From Acidaminobacter sp. (GTDB taxonomy: Bacteria; Bacillota_A; Clostridia; Peptostreptococcales; Acidaminobacteraceae): a DNA stretch of 64,000 bases. The notes beneath the pieces were generated by a model that was not told the DNA's origin, did not search any database, and saw only the letters and a list, made by a program, of their open reading frames with translations. Within the stretch, counting starts at the first letter, position 1. Each line of letters opens with the position of its first letter. The stretch is taken from positions 200,727 through 264,726 of the forward strand of contig WXFH01000019.1 in assembly GCA_009881125.1 (NCBI GenBank), written 5' to 3'. Position numbers and translations under genes: made by a program. Below, one piece after another: positions 35,821 to 44,633 of this stretch.

Positions 35821-36455
35821 AAATCCAGAATTCTCGTTTCATCATAAGCGCTGTTAAGCGGGATCAGTATCCTGAGGATGAACTTCCTGAAATTGCAATG
35901 GCGGGAAGATCCAACGTAGGCAAATCCTCTCTCATCAACATGATGATTAACCGCAAGGGACTGGCGAAGACTTCTTCCACACCTGGAAAGACTCAAACCA
36001 TAAATTTCTATGATCTGGATGGAAAGATGAGGCTGGTCGACTTGCCAGGCTATGGATATGCCAGAGTTTCCAAGGATAAGAAGAGCGGCTGGGGTAAAAT
36101 CATTGAATCTTATCTGGTCAACCGGCCAAATCTAATGGAAGTATTTCTCCTGGTGGATTTACGCCATGATCCCTCTGAAGACGACCGCTTGATGTACGAG
36201 TGGATTCGAACTTTTGGCTATAAGGGCGTTGTCATAGCTACAAAAGCTGATAAGATTAAAAATAGTCAGCTTCAAGTCAGGAAAAAAGCACTCAGAGATA
36301 AACTGGGCATGAGTGAGGATGATGTCGTGATCGTGACCTCAGCAGACTCACGAAAAGGCAAATATGACCTATGGGATTTCATAAATGGGTTACTGGAGCA
36401 AAAAGGCTTCGAGGTTCGATTCGAACGTCAGCAGCCGGAGCCGTCAGACAAATAG
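35817..36455 (+). CDS. engB: Ribosome biogenesis GTPase EngB (YsxC/YihA)
   Basis: This 212-residue essential GTPase acts in assembly of the large ribosomal subunit. G1 is [11 protein letters not shown]2 the Thr in [13 protein letters not shown]3 DLPGYGYA, and G4 TKADK. The GTG start at 35817 overlaps the lon stop by four bases and follows AAGGAGGCTGC, so it is translationally coupled to lon, a common pairing in Firmicutes. Confidence 0.95.
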   Translation: MKIQNSRFIISAVKRDQYPEDELPEIAMAGRSNVGKSSLINMMINRKGLAKTSSTPGKTQTINFYDLDGKMRLVDLPGYGYARVSKDKKSGWGKIIESYLVNRPNLMEVFLLVDLRHDPSEDDRLMYEWIRTFGYKGVVIATKADKIKNSQLQVRKKALRDKLGMSEDDVVIVTSADSRKGKYDLWDFINGLLEQKGFEVRFERQQPEPSDK

Positions 36456-36463
36456 CAATTAAT

Positions 36464-36504
36464 GAAAAGCCGCTTCGGGGACAGATTCCTGAAGCGGCTT
36501 TGTC
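36464..36504 (+). terminator. Intrinsic terminator after engB
   Basis: AAAGCCGCTTC (36466-36476) pairs perfectly with GAAGCGGCTTT (36491-36501) across a 14-nt loop. The T-run is short. Confidence 0.75.
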
Positions 36505-36572
36505 AATGTAAATAGGCAGAGCACGTTAGTTGTGTTAAAATGAAAAAAAGTCAGTTGACGGGAGGTGGGTGC

Positions 36573-38456
36573 ATGCTCTTCAGCCGCAGCCGTGTAGTAA
36601 TGTTTCTGATCTGCATCTTTATTTTCATGGCAGCGATTTTTGTATACACGGATCAGCTGATAGAAGACCAGATTGACCGCCTTGAAGAAGATTTGCTGCG
36701 CCTTCAGGCCTCCATGGTAGCCTGGGTGGCGGGAGAGTTCCAGAGCAGTGCGTCTGTCTTTGACGCAGAAATTCAGTCGGCAAGGGATCGTTTCATTGAA
36801 CAGCAGTTTCAGGTGCTCGTATCACTGATTTCGAATGCGTCAACCAATGCCCAGGCAGATGAAACGCTCATTGCTGAATTTTCTGATGGATCATTTGGGA
36901 GTCTCAGAGAAGATGGATCACTCTTTTACAAGGGGCCTCTTCCCGAAGCTGTCATTTCTTATGCTTACAATCTCCATAAAGGCAGCTGGCAGCTCAAGAA
37001 AATTGAAAGGCTGGAAGTCTCTGATCCAGATCCTTTATTCAACAGCGGCGAAAATTATGTGGTGTATTTTTACAGGAGCGAAAAGACCGGCAGTGTGTTA
37101 TTTACCGGTGCGCGCATTTTGAGCAGCGCTGATCAGATACGACTCAGCACAAGTCCTTTGGAGGCTTATCTCAAGAACTTGCATGAGACTCGCGGCTATG
37201 AAAGCATTCTGTTGAATAACAGCGGCAGAATTGTCAATGCTTATGATCCTGCAAAGATCGGAATGACGCTGTCACAGACAGATGCCAAGAGCGGCATCAG
37301 CTTATTTCAGAAAATAATTGACAATCCGGATCAGAAATTTGAAGTGGCTCTGGATCAGGTCTACGAAGCGTATACGCTTCCGTTGGATGAGGGACATATA
37401 CTCCTGATGAAGCCGGCTGCTGCGGAGGAAAGTGTGAACCGCTTCAGCAGAGTGCTCGGCTATGTGTTGATTCTGTTCAATCTGGCTATTGTTACAGCGG
37501 TTATGATGTTTCTGAGAAAAAACCACGCGTTTGTGATCGAAAAGATCAGCCTGACAGAGATGCAAGTTAAGAGGCGCAGACATGCGGCCGGATTTATTGT
37601 GGTGGTTATTGTCCTTGGATTCGCCATGATGATTCTTTTGATCAATGGATTATTAAACATTCAGATGACACAGCTGGACTTTGACAAAGAGCTGCAGCGC
37701 TTTTCGGATGCTATGGCAGGACAGTACACAGAAGCTTACGAATCTCTTGAAGAACAAAACGATCTGTTCAATCTCGAAATGAGGAGCAATAAGACAGAGC
37801 AGGTTAAAGCGCTGTATACGTCTCTGCGTGATATTTCATCAGAAGCTATCCGAAAGTACCCTTCTACCGCCAGCAGCAGCGATTATGTCATAAATTGGAT
37901 GCGGGTATCGCAGACGACTCGGGAATTGGTCGCCAGCCAGTATGGCATAGATCTTGGCCTGGTGGAGGATTATATCGTCACCGGTCCTAAGGAAGCGGGT
38001 TCAGGGGTGACCTTGATTGGTTATGACTCCGAAAAACTGAATGTTTGGGTCGTTCAATCCCTGGTCAGTGGATCTTCAGAGGAACAGCCTTTTTCATGGG
38101 CTCCGCTTGCCGCTTCCGGGGCGCACATCAATGGTTTCTTTGCGCATTACACCCTAAAAGGATTGGAAAGCATCCCGGTTCTGGAGGCTGTGCTGCCGGA
38201 TTCGGGTAATACGAGAAGTCATGCCGAGGCTTTAGGTATGGCGCTTTATCATGATGCGCTGGATGAGACCATCGGCATAAGAAAGCCAAATGGCCAGTCC
38301 TGGATTGTCTATGTCCCGACCTCAGATCCGCTTAGTGGGGACTTGAGGCAGGCGGCTTATGATTTTACCAGAGCCATGAGTCTGGCGACGCTGCTCTTGG
38401 TATTGGTAGTTGTGGGCGGCTGGTGGCACTATGGCAGGAAGGAGCCTGTTTCATGA
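36573..38456 (+). CDS. Membrane protein with two Cache-like ectodomains and no output domain (unrecognised)
   Basis: I do not recognise this 627-residue protein as a named family. Four membrane helices are visible, at about residues 8-26, 294-316, 337-360 and 605-622. They give a symmetrical plan: helix, ectodomain of about 265 residues, helix, a short basic cytosolic loop (RKNHAFVIEKISLTEMQVKRRRH), helix, ectodomain of about 245 residues, helix. ILLNNSGRIVNAYDPAKIGMTL in the first ectodomain resembles Cache sensor domains. No HAMP, kinase, GGDEF or chemotaxis module follows, so any signal must pass to a partner. GGGAGGTGG sets the start. The last four bases overlap the NUDIX gene. Confidence 0.55.
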   Translation: MLFSRSRVVMFLICIFIFMAAIFVYTDQLIEDQIDRLEEDLLRLQASMVAWVAGEFQSSASVFDAEIQSARDRFIEQQFQVLVSLISNASTNAQADETLIAEFSDGSFGSLREDGSLFYKGPLPEAVISYAYNLHKGSWQLKKIERLEVSDPDPLFNSGENYVVYFYRSEKTGSVLFTGARILSSADQIRLSTSPLEAYLKNLHETRGYESILLNNSGRIVNAYDPAKIGMTLSQTDAKSGISLFQKIIDNPDQKFEVALDQVYEAYTLPLDEGHILLMKPAAAEESVNRFSRVLGYVLILFNLAIVTAVMMFLRKNHAFVIEKISLTEMQVKRRRHAAGFIVVVIVLGFAMMILLINGLLNIQMTQLDFDKELQRFSDAMAGQYTEAYESLEEQNDLFNLEMRSNKTEQVKALYTSLRDISSEAIRKYPSTASSSDYVINWMRVSQTTRELVASQYGIDLGLVEDYIVTGPKEAGSGVTLIGYDSEKLNVWVVQSLVSGSSEEQPFSWAPLAASGAHINGFFAHYTLKGLESIPVLEAVLPDSGNTRSHAEALGMALYHDALDETIGIRKPNGQSWIVYVPTSDPLSGDLRQAAYDFTRAMSLATLLLVLVVVGGWWHYGRKEPVS

Positions 38457-38944
38457 AAATGGCGGTTCTTTGTTACGTGGAGCACGACGACTCAGTGCTG
38501 ATGCTTCATAGAAACAAGAGGAAAAACGATTACCATTTGGGGAAGTGGAATGGCTTGGGCGGCAAATTCCTGCCGGGCGAATCCCCTGAGCAATGCCTGT
38601 TGAGAGAAGTTCGCGAAGAATCCGGTCTTGAGCCGGTGACTTATTCGCTGCGCGGGATCATTACTTTTCCCTTGTTTGATGGGGTCGAGGACTGGTATAC
38701 TTTTGTCTATACTGCCAGTACTGCAAAGAAAGAGGTCATTGACCCTGAAGAAGGGACACTGGCCTGGATTCCAAGAAGTGAGGTGCCGGACTTGAACCTT
38801 TGGGAAGGAGACAGGATTTTTCTGGACTGGGTCTTCAACCGGACAGAATTTTTTTCCGCTGTCTTCCGGTATCAGGCGGGCGAATTCAAGGATTATGAAG
38901 TCGTTTTTTACCCCGCCTCTGCGTCAAGCGCTGTAAACGCTTAA
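38453..38944 (+). CDS. NUDIX hydrolase (MutT/8-oxo-dGTPase-like)
   Basis: The 163-residue protein has a complete NUDIX box GGKFLPGESPEQCLLREVREESGL near residue 38, preceded by KWNGLGG as in the 8-oxo-dGTP diphosphatase group. Such enzymes hydrolyse oxidised nucleoside triphosphates to monophosphates. The start ATG at 38453 overlaps the stop of the membrane protein gene (ATGA) and follows GGAAGGAGCC. The exact substrate is not determined by the box alone. Confidence 0.85.
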   Translation: MKMAVLCYVEHDDSVLMLHRNKRKNDYHLGKWNGLGGKFLPGESPEQCLLREVREESGLEPVTYSLRGIITFPLFDGVEDWYTFVYTASTAKKEVIDPEEGTLAWIPRSEVPDLNLWEGDRIFLDWVFNRTEFFSAVFRYQAGEFKDYEVVFYPASASSAVNA

Positions 38945-38984
38945 ACGGACTAAAAGAAATATAATTTTGAAAGGGTGTATTCTT

Positions 38985-39509
38985 TTGAATCAAAATCCAG
39001 TGGTCACTATTGAACTTGAAAACGGTAAACTCATCAAAGCTGAATTATTCCCGGAAATTGCGCCTAACACAGTGAACAATTTCATTGACCTTGCCCGCAA
39101 AGGTTACTATGACGGGCTGATCTTTCACCGCGTCATCAGGGGCTTTATGATTCAGGGCGGCTGTCCTGAAGGCTCAGGTATGGGCGGCCCGGGGTATAAA
39201 ATCAAAGGCGAGTTTAATCTGAATGGGTTCAGAAATTCACTTGTTCACGAGTCGGGCGTATTGTCCATGGCACGTTCGCAGTCGCCGGATTCTGCAGGTT
39301 CACAGTTCTTTATTATGCACGAGCATTCTCCGCATCTGGATGGCCAGTATGCGGCCTTCGGAAAAGTCGTCGAGGGCATGGACGTTGTCAACGACATTGC
39401 AACGACGAAAACTGACTTTAGAGATCGTCCGGTAGAGCCTCAGAAAATCAAGAAAATGAGCGTGGAAACTTTTGGCGTCGAGTATCCGGAGCCTGTTAAA
39501 ATGATGTAA
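38985..39509 (+). CDS. Cyclophilin-type peptidyl-prolyl cis-trans isomerase
   Basis: The 174-residue cytoplasmic cyclophilin has the expected landmarks: NTVNNFIDLARKGYYDGLIFHRVIRGFMIQGG carries the catalytic Arg and Phe, LSMARSQSPDSAGSQFFI the Gln/Phe pocket, and LDGQYAAFGKVVEGMDVV the end. No signal peptide is present. I chose TTG 38985 because AAGGGTG lies just before it; a TTG 18 bases further upstream has no site. It follows the NUDIX gene by 40 bases. Confidence 0.9.
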   Translation: MNQNPVVTIELENGKLIKAELFPEIAPNTVNNFIDLARKGYYDGLIFHRVIRGFMIQGGCPEGSGMGGPGYKIKGEFNLNGFRNSLVHESGVLSMARSQSPDSAGSQFFIMHEHSPHLDGQYAAFGKVVEGMDVVNDIATTKTDFRDRPVEPQKIKKMSVETFGVEYPEPVKMM

Positions 39510-39598
39510 TCCACCGAGGCGAGTTCGCAGGTCGAAGCCGCCCTGGTGATGGCAGGCAGCAGATTGAAATGAGTTGAATACAGCAGCAGGGGTTGCAT

Positions 39599-39646
39599 AG
39601 CAAAACAGGTGTCCCGGGGATCCGGGACACCTGTTTTGCTTTAAAA
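39599..39646 (+). terminator. Very long terminator stem after the cyclophilin gene
   Basis: A perfect 19-bp stem (39599-39617 with 39622-39640) with a 4-nt loop ends the plus-strand unit. The 3' arm is rich in T (CTGTTTTGCTTT). Confidence 0.8.
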
Positions 39647-39676
39647 AAGGGAAAATGGCGGTTGGGCCATTTTCCC
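39643..39676 (-). terminator. Terminator of fba
   Basis: On the minus strand GGGAAAATGGC and GCCATTTTCCC form an 11-bp stem followed by TTTTTT. It ends fba and abuts the plus-strand terminator. Confidence 0.85.
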
Positions 39677-39715
39677 GACTGAGGTAACTGTAATAGTATT
39701 AGTAATGATTTGGCA

Positions 39716-40645
39716 CTAGAGCTTTCCGTCTGAACCAAGGACGTTGACCAGCTTGTGATGGACCATATTGCGGATGGCATCACGGCCGACGCCGAGATAT
39801 TTTCGTGGGTCGAACTCAGCAGGATTGTCATGGAGGGATTTTCTGATGGCTGCAGTCATGGCAAGGCGAAGGTCTGTGTCAATGTTGATTTTGCAGACAC
39901 CGAGAGCAGCCGCTCTGCGGAGCATATCCTCAGGGACACCCTGGGCACCTGGAATGTTGCCGCCGTAGGCATTGCACATTTCGACGAATTCAGGAATGAC
40001 TGTAGAAGCGCCGTGAAGGACCAGCGGATACTCCGGAAGGAGCTTGGTGATGGTTTCCAGACGTTCGAAATCCAGTTTTGGCTCACCTTGGAACTTATAA
40101 GCGCCGTGGCTTGTGCCAATGGCAATAGCAAGGGAGTCACAACCTGACCGCTTCACAAAATCAACCGCCTGAGTTGGGTCTGTATAAGTGGCGTCCTCAG
40201 CTTTGACGTTGACTTCGTCCTCAACGCCTGCCAACTTTCCAAGCTCTGCTTCAACGACGACGCCCCGGGCGTGTGCGTATTCCACGACCTGCTGCACCAA
40301 CGCTATGTTTTCCTCATAAGGCAGATGAGAACCATCAATCATGACAGAGGTAAAGCCGTCATCAATACATTGCTTGCAGATTTCAAAGCTGTCGCCGTGA
40401 TCCAGATGAAGCGCAATATCCAGGTCCGAGTCGATAATGGCAGCTTCGACCAGTTTCTTCAGATAGGCAGGTTTTGCATATTTTCTTGCGCCTGCGGAGA
40501 CTTGAAGAATGAGTGGGGATTTGACTTCCTTGGCTGCGTCGACAATGCCCTGCACGATCTCCATGTTGTTGACGTTGAACGCGCCGATAGCATAGCCGCC
40601 TTCATAAGCTTTTCTGAACATTTCCTTGGTTGTCACAAGAGCCAT
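39716..40645 (-). CDS. fba: Class II fructose-bisphosphate aldolase
   Basis: This 309-residue zinc enzyme of glycolysis and gluconeogenesis cleaves fructose 1,6-bisphosphate. The start MALVTTKEMFRKAYEGGYAIGAFNVNNME is typical. The zinc and catalytic residues lie in IALHLDHGDSFE, the signature in FTSVMIDGSHLPYEENI, LVLHGASTVIPEF carries a further His, and KINIDTDLRLAMT the substrate loop. GGAGGAATTTCT precedes the ATG. It has its own promoter and terminator and is the only minus-strand gene in this region. Confidence 0.94.
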   Translation of the reverse strand: MALVTTKEMFRKAYEGGYAIGAFNVNNMEIVQGIVDAAKEVKSPLILQVSAGARKYAKPAYLKKLVEAAIIDSDLDIALHLDHGDSFEICKQCIDDGFTSVMIDGSHLPYEENIALVQQVVEYAHARGVVVEAELGKLAGVEDEVNVKAEDATYTDPTQAVDFVKRSGCDSLAIAIGTSHGAYKFQGEPKLDFERLETITKLLPEYPLVLHGASTVIPEFVEMCNAYGGNIPGAQGVPEDMLRRAAALGVCKINIDTDLRLAMTAAIRKSLHDNPAEFDPRKYLGVGRDAIRNMVHHKLVNVLGSDGKL

Positions 40646-40699
40646 AGAAATTCCTCCTCTATAGTTGTCGTTTTGAGATACCTTTGCCAGATTATACTA

Positions 40700-40728
40700 A
40701 TCATAGAAGATCACTTTTCTTTTGTCAA
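40700..40728 (-). promoter_or_regulatory. Promoter of fba
   Basis: On the minus strand TTGACA (40728-40723), 17 bp, TATGAT (40705-40700). It gives a leader of about 50 bases. Confidence 0.65.
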
Positions 40729-40751
40729 GGCGGCCGCAGTCGGGATATAAT
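40722..40751 (+). promoter_or_regulatory. Promoter of the rsmF-like gene, sharing its -35 with fba
   Basis: TTGTCA (40722-40727), 18 bp, TATAAT (40746-40751). The hexamer is the complement of the fba -35, so the two divergent promoters compete for one site. Confidence 0.5.
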
Positions 40752-40809
40752 GAGTTAACGGGCCTGATCGGGTGAGATCAGCTGGGCTCGACATAGGAGT
40801 GTGAAGTGT

Positions 40810-42138
40810 TTGAAGTTTCCGGAAAGCTTTTTGGAAGAAATCAGGGCTTTGATTGGAAGTGAAACCGAAGCTTTTTTAAAAAGTTATGAGCAACCCAGGC
40901 AATTTGGCCTGCGTGTGAACCGTCTGAAAATCTCTGTGGAGGATTTTCTGAAAATCTCTCCTTTTAAGCTCACACCTATTCCCTGGACCGTGGACGGTTT
41001 TTATTACAATGAAACTGAGCGTCCTGCGAAGCATCCTTTCTATCATGCCGGGCTGTATTATCTTCAGGAACCATCGGCTATGGCGCCGGTAAATGTACTC
41101 GATCCTCAGCCCGGACAGACGGTTCTCGATCTGTGTGCGTGCCCCGGAGGGAAGACGCTTCAAATCGCCGCCGCCCTTGGGGGCCACGGCACCATAGTGG
41201 CAAACGATATCAGCACCAGCCGCATTAAAGCCCTGGTCCGCAATCTGGAAATGGCTGGCGTGACCAATGCCCTGGTAATAAATGAAAGCGAGGAGAAGCT
41301 GGGTGCACGGTTTCATTCCGTTTTCGACAGCATCCTGATCGATGCGCCTTGTTCGGGAGAGGGTATGTTCAGAAAGGATTCAAAAGCACTTGAGGCGTGG
41401 TCCAACCAGGTCCCGGGCCACTTCAGGTCGATTCAGGACAGTCTGCTGGACCAGGCGGCAAAGATGCTGAAGCCCGGTGGGCGACTGGCGTACTCGACCT
41501 GCACCTTTAACCGCCAGGAGAATGAATGGGCCCTCGACGCCTTCATGGCGCGGCACTCTGAATTCTCCAAACTGCAGCCTGCTCCTAAGCTTGGACTGGA
41601 CACCCGCACGGGCTATGGCCGCCTCTGGCCGCATCTGCATGAAGGTGAAGGCCATTTTGCAGGGCTTTTGGAAAGCTCTGCCAATGGTTGTGGTCACAGC
41701 AGCCTGCCTGACCGTAACAGGTCCCAGAGCGAACCGACAGAGGCTTACCGGCAATTCGAAGCAGAGAATCTCACTATAAAACTCACCGGGCCTTTTCTTC
41801 GGATTGAAGACAAGCTTTATAAACTCCCGGAAGGGCTGCCTTCGACACAAGGCATGCGCGTCATTCGCAGCGGCTGGTACCTGGGTGAAGAGAAAAACGG
41901 CAGATTTGTCCCGTCCGGCGCCTTTGCCATGGGTCTTAAATCGGGAAATGCAAAACGCGAGATCCACTTTGAGGCGGATCAGTTCGACGTCGTGCGCTAT
42001 TTGAAGGGCGAAACGCTGAATGCCGCCGGAGAAGACGGGCTCAATTTAATTTGTCTTGGAAGTTATCCCCTTGGGTGGGGAAAATTGAACAAAGGCAGCC
42101 TGAAGAACCAGTACCCGGCTGCATGGCGCATGCTCTAA
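40810..42138 (+). CDS. RsmF/NOP2-Sun family rRNA (cytosine-C5) methyltransferase
   Basis: The 442-residue SAM-dependent enzyme methylates cytosine in RNA, most likely 16S rRNA. An N-terminal QFGLRVNRLKIS segment precedes the Rossmann domain (VLDLCACPGGKTLQIAA). The motif DAPCSGEGMF carries the release cysteine, and YSTCTFNRQENE the nucleophilic cysteine. About 130 C-terminal residues form the PUA-like RNA-binding region found in RsmF-type proteins (MRVIRSGWYLGEEKNGRFVPSGAFAMGL). TTG 40810 is well spaced from AGGAG at 40795; a GTG at 40801 is too close to it. Confidence 0.85.
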   Translation: MKFPESFLEEIRALIGSETEAFLKSYEQPRQFGLRVNRLKISVEDFLKISPFKLTPIPWTVDGFYYNETERPAKHPFYHAGLYYLQEPSAMAPVNVLDPQPGQTVLDLCACPGGKTLQIAAALGGHGTIVANDISTSRIKALVRNLEMAGVTNALVINESEEKLGARFHSVFDSILIDAPCSGEGMFRKDSKALEAWSNQVPGHFRSIQDSLLDQAAKMLKPGGRLAYSTCTFNRQENEWALDAFMARHSEFSKLQPAPKLGLDTRTGYGRLWPHLHEGEGHFAGLLESSANGCGHSSLPDRNRSQSEPTEAYRQFEAENLTIKLTGPFLRIEDKLYKLPEGLPSTQGMRVIRSGWYLGEEKNGRFVPSGAFAMGLKSGNAKREIHFEADQFDVVRYLKGETLNAAGEDGLNLICLGSYPLGWGKLNKGSLKNQYPAAWRML

Positions 42139-42200
42139 ATGCAATAGAGATACTGAATCCCGCAAACTGACTTTAATGGATCATACAGGAGGAACATAAA

Positions 42201-42944
42201 ATGGCTAAGACCATGAGACTTGACAAATTGCTTTCCCATATGGGTATAGGAACCAGAAGCGAAGTTAGAAAATACATCCGGTACGGATGGGTTGAGGTGG
42301 ATGGCGCCAAACCCAAATCAGGCAGCGTCCATGTCCATCCGGAGGCGCAAACGGTCCTGTACAAAGGGGCTCCGGTTATTTACAAGGAATATGTCTATTA
42401 TATGATGAACAAGCCTCAAGGTGTGGTTTCTGCCACGGAGGACGCCCGTGAGTCTACCGTCATAGATCTTCTTGAGCCTGAAGATCAGGTCTTCGATCTG
42501 TTTCCGGTAGGCAGACTGGACAAGGACACCGAGGGGTTATTGATCCTGACCAATCACGGCGCCCTGGCCCATGGGCTTTTGTCGCCAAAACGTCACGTTT
42601 TTAAAACCTATGAGGCAGTGGTGGACGGCCCGGTCAATGAGAATGACATCAGTGCTTTTAAGGCTGGGGTGACCCTGGATGACGGCTATGAGACCCTGCC
42701 TGCAGAACTTGAGATTCTTTCTGTGGGTGATCATAAGAGCGAAACCAGACTCACCATTTATGAAGGGAAGTTCCACCAGGTCAAGCGGATGTTTGAATCC
42801 CGAGGGCGATTTGTGGTCTTTTTGAAGCGCATCAGCATGGGGCCGCTTAAACTGGATGATGCCCTCAGTCCCGGAGAGTACAGGGCGCTGACTGAGGATG
42901 AGGTTAACCAGCTTTTGGAGCAAGCCGGCCTGTCTGAGGAATGA
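42201..42944 (+). CDS. rsuA: 16S rRNA pseudouridine synthase, RsuA family
   Basis: The 247-residue protein begins with an S4 RNA-binding domain ([31 protein letters not shown]). The catalytic core follows, with [23 protein letters not shown] carrying the essential Asp and [26 protein letters not shown] at the end. RsuA modifies a single uridine in 16S rRNA; close relatives act on 23S rRNA, so the site is inferred. ACAGGAGGAAC precedes the ATG. It is probably cotranscribed with the methyltransferase gene upstream. Confidence 0.88.
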   Translation: MAKTMRLDKLLSHMGIGTRSEVRKYIRYGWVEVDGAKPKSGSVHVHPEAQTVLYKGAPVIYKEYVYYMMNKPQGVVSATEDARESTVIDLLEPEDQVFDLFPVGRLDKDTEGLLILTNHGALAHGLLSPKRHVFKTYEAVVDGPVNENDISAFKAGVTLDDGYETLPAELEILSVGDHKSETRLTIYEGKFHQVKRMFESRGRFVVFLKRISMGPLKLDDALSPGEYRALTEDEVNQLLEQAGLSEE

Positions 42945-43026
42945 TGGGCGGGTTGGTACACTAAAAACCATCGGCAGAAGCATTTTGGAGAAGCAGACGA
43001 GAAGCGCAGCTGGGAGGGTGAGAGGT

Positions 43027-44583
43027 TTGAGTTCACATGCATGTCAGGATGAGGGCAAGTTTCGCCTCGAGGAGGCAGCGGGAGCGGGCAAACGCTATCT
43101 GCTTGCGCTGGATCAGGGTACAACGAGTTCCCGTGCGGTTCTGTTCGACCTCGAGGGGAACATTGTGGGATTGGCACAGAAGGATTTCAGTCAGCACTTT
43201 CCTCAACCGGGATGGGTGGAGCATGACCCTTTTGAAATTTGGGGGACCCAGTCCGGGGTCGCGCTGGAGGTGCTTGAGAAAACAGGCGTCTCGCCGTCTG
43301 AAATTGCGGCCCTAGGGATTACCAACCAGCGCGAAACGACGCTGGTGTGGGACCGGGAAACCGGCAAACCCGTTTATCCTGCGATTGTCTGGCAGTGCAG
43401 GCGGACGGCGGCGTTGTGTGAGACCCTGAAGCAGGAAGGCCATGAAGCCTATATCCGAAAGACGACGGGACTTGTGGTGGACGCCTATTTTTCAGCCACC
43501 AAAATTCAGTGGATTTTGAACACGGTACCTGGGGCACGGGAAAGGGCAGACCGCGGCGAACTCTGCTTTGGGACTGTGGATGCCTGGCTGATCTTTAATT
43601 TGACCAGGGGGAAGGTACACGCCACGGATGTCTCCAACGCCAGCCGTACCATGCTGTTTAATCTCGACACCCTGGATTGGGATGAGGGTCTGCTTGAAAT
43701 ATTCGGGATTCCGAGAAGCATGCTGCCGGAAATCAAGCCTTCTGCGGGCGTCTTTGGGTGGACGGACCCAGCTATCTTTGGCGGCGTCCGGCTGCCTATA
43801 TCAGGCGTCGCCGGCGATCAGCAGGCCGCACTTTTCGGCCAGCGCTGCTTTGAGCCTGGAGAGGTAAAAAACACCTATGGAACGGGCTGCTTTATACTGA
43901 TGAATACGGGACATAAGCGCGTGACTTCAGAGTCCGGTCTGCTGACAACGGTGGCATGGAGTCTGGGGGAGGCGCAGGTGTCTTATGCCCTTGAGGGTTC
44001 AATTTTTATAGGCGGCGCAGCGGTTCAGTGGCTCAGGGATGAGCTGCAGCTGATCCGGACAGCCCGGGAAAGTGAAGAAATTGCTGAACGGATTTCGGAT
44101 ACAGGCGGCGTTTATGTCGTTCCGGCCTTCACCGGACTGGGCGCGCCTTATTGGGACATGTATGCCAGGGGAGCCATAGTCGGGTTGACCAGAGGCTCCG
44201 GCAGAGACCAGATTGTCCGGGCGACGCTGGAAGCCATTGCCTACCAGACCCGAGATGTCGTAGAGGCCATGAGCGGGGATTCTGCAGTCGCCCTAAGTGC
44301 TTTGAAGGCCGATGGCGGCGCCACCGAAAACGAATTTCTCATGCAGTTTCAGGCGGATCTGCTCGGTGTGTCTCTGGATCGACCGGTGGTCATGGAATCG
44401 ACGGCGCTGGGCGCAGCGCTCCTCGCGGGACTGGGAGTCGGGATCTACCCTTCACTCGCAGCGCTTAAAGCGTTAGGGTCGTCAGTGAAGCGATTTGAGC
44501 CTCGAATGGAGGAAGAGCGGCGAAGTGCGCTTTACGCCGGCTGGAAGAAAGCAGTTGACAGGGTGAGGCACAATAACTGTTAG
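43027..44583 (+). CDS. glpK: Glycerol kinase
   Basis: GlpK phosphorylates glycerol to sn-glycerol 3-phosphate. The ATP loop [19 protein letters not shown], the glycerol site [54 protein letters not shown] and NTYGTGCF are all present, and [20 protein letters not shown] closes the core. The TTG at 43027 behind GGGAGGGTGAG gives 518 residues, about 20 more at the N-terminus than usual; no better start lies between it and the conserved core. It is the first gene of a glycerol catabolism operon. Confidence 0.93.
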   Translation: MSSHACQDEGKFRLEEAAGAGKRYLLALDQGTTSSRAVLFDLEGNIVGLAQKDFSQHFPQPGWVEHDPFEIWGTQSGVALEVLEKTGVSPSEIAALGITNQRETTLVWDRETGKPVYPAIVWQCRRTAALCETLKQEGHEAYIRKTTGLVVDAYFSATKIQWILNTVPGARERADRGELCFGTVDAWLIFNLTRGKVHATDVSNASRTMLFNLDTLDWDEGLLEIFGIPRSMLPEIKPSAGVFGWTDPAIFGGVRLPISGVAGDQQAALFGQRCFEPGEVKNTYGTGCFILMNTGHKRVTSESGLLTTVAWSLGEAQVSYALEGSIFIGGAAVQWLRDELQLIRTARESEEIAERISDTGGVYVVPAFTGLGAPYWDMYARGAIVGLTRGSGRDQIVRATLEAIAYQTRDVVEAMSGDSAVALSALKADGGATENEFLMQFQADLLGVSLDRPVVMESTALGAALLAGLGVGIYPSLAALKALGSSVKRFEPRMEEERRSALYAGWKKAVDRVRHNNC

Positions 44584-44633
44584 AATAGTTGGAGCAGGGC
44601 TGTCAGGCGGTTAAGTGGAAGGGGGCAAGCTGC

